Positions 31,767-32,011 of a stretch of 32,011 nt of DNA are shown here, one piece after another. Source of the DNA: Chlamydia trachomatis (lineage in GTDB: Bacteria; Chlamydiota; Chlamydiia; Chlamydiales; Rhabdochlamydiaceae). Numbering within the stretch: position 1 is the first letter of the stretch; each line of letters starts with the position of its first letter. The stretch lies in contig CAMDPQ010000007.1 in NCBI GenBank assembly GCA_945905275.1, forward strand, positions 1-32,011, read 5' to 3'. The notes under the pieces were generated by a model. That model did not search any database and had not been told where the DNA came from. It saw only the letters and a program-made list of their open reading frames with translations. Made by a program: the position numbers and the translations under genes.

Positions 31767-32011
31767 ACAGGCTTTTTTATTAAGAAATGAAGAGATAAGA
31801 CCCTTTTTTGGAGAAAAAACAAGAAGCAAAACATAAATCAGAGTAAAGACACTCACTACAAGACCGGCTGTTGATACGGGAGTATGATAGACAAATAGAA
31901 TATGACGAGATAACGCAACGGCTACGATCGATGCGGCCGATGGAAGAATAAAGCTTACAAACACAAGCATTTTAATTTGATCTGTAAAAAATCGTGCCAT
32001 TAAAGGGGGAC
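31755..32011 (-). CDS. ytgD: Metal ABC transporter permease, YtgD type, C-terminal end (partial)
   Basis: Reading on the minus strand, the frame is open from the window edge (P-P-L before M-A-R) to the TAA at 31755-31757, so only the last 85 or so residues are visible and the internal ATG at 32000 is not the start. A-R-F-F-T-D followed by two hydrophobic segments (about 10-32 and 42-62 in the visible part) and S-P-K-K-G-L-I is the typical ending of ABC-3 family permeases for Zn, Mn or Fe. Its position before dxr and rseP fits YtgD of the Chlamydia ytgABCD operon as I recall it. The symbol rests on this synteny. Confidence 0.75.
   Translation of the reverse strand, partial: PPLMARFFTDQIKMLVFVSFILPSAASIVAVALSRHILFVYHTPVSTAGLVVSVFTLIYVLLLVFSPKKGLISSFLNKKACKKI

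Overview
The window looks like a piece of chromosome from a member of the Chlamydiae, most likely one of the environmental, amoeba- or arthropod-associated families rather than Chlamydia itself. Three things support this. First, several gene neighbourhoods match my recollection of the Chlamydia chromosome: serS, then a VIT-like membrane protein and a heavy-metal P-type ATPase; a metal ABC permease (ytgD type), then dxr and a RseP-type protease; hrcA-grpE-dnaK; and a fused E1 alpha/beta dehydrogenase. Second, these are interleaved with genes that resemble eukaryotic proteins: an ATAD3-like AAA ATPase, a large fungal-type NAD glutamate dehydrogenase and two ubiquitin-specific-protease-like proteins. 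Third, gene starts and promoters are typically bacterial. No species can be named from the sequence alone.

Layout, left to right. Positions 1-840 are accessory: the end of a DUF4116 repeat protein and a decayed IS66 remnant. A minus-strand YycJ-type metallo-hydrolase follows (823-1614). Positions 1749-5252 form a tightly overlapping four-gene plus-strand operon: amino-acid-type ABC binding protein, permease, ATPase, and a nicotinamidase carrying an N-terminal membrane region. A small helical protein (5443-5817) converges on a minus-strand pair (UPF0158 protein, then the E1 fusion). An ATAD3-like ATPase (9162-10442) is transcribed divergently from that pair. Positions 10633-15969 hold serS, an M18 aminopeptidase, a VIT-like protein and a P1B-type metal ATPase in one direction with short gaps. 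A roughly 1020-residue glutamate dehydrogenase, an unknown two-helix membrane protein and the CIRCE-controlled hrcA-grpE-dnaK operon follow. Positions 24776-28513 contain two paralogous USP-like candidate deubiquitinases. The right end (28575-32011, minus strand) is ytgD (partial), dxr and rseP.

How the genes fit together. Much of the window is housekeeping: protein synthesis, heat-shock control, isoprenoid precursor synthesis, envelope stress proteolysis, ketoacid oxidation and metal handling. The accessory part points to an intracellular life: uptake of host small molecules next to nicotinamide deamidation, glutamate as carbon source, and proteins likely to act on host ubiquitin. The most interesting parts are the membrane-anchored nicotinamidase in the transporter operon, the ATAD3-like ATPase, and the tandem USP-like pair, one member of which carries a C-terminal tail anchor. 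No rRNA, tRNA, CRISPR array or intact mobile element was found.
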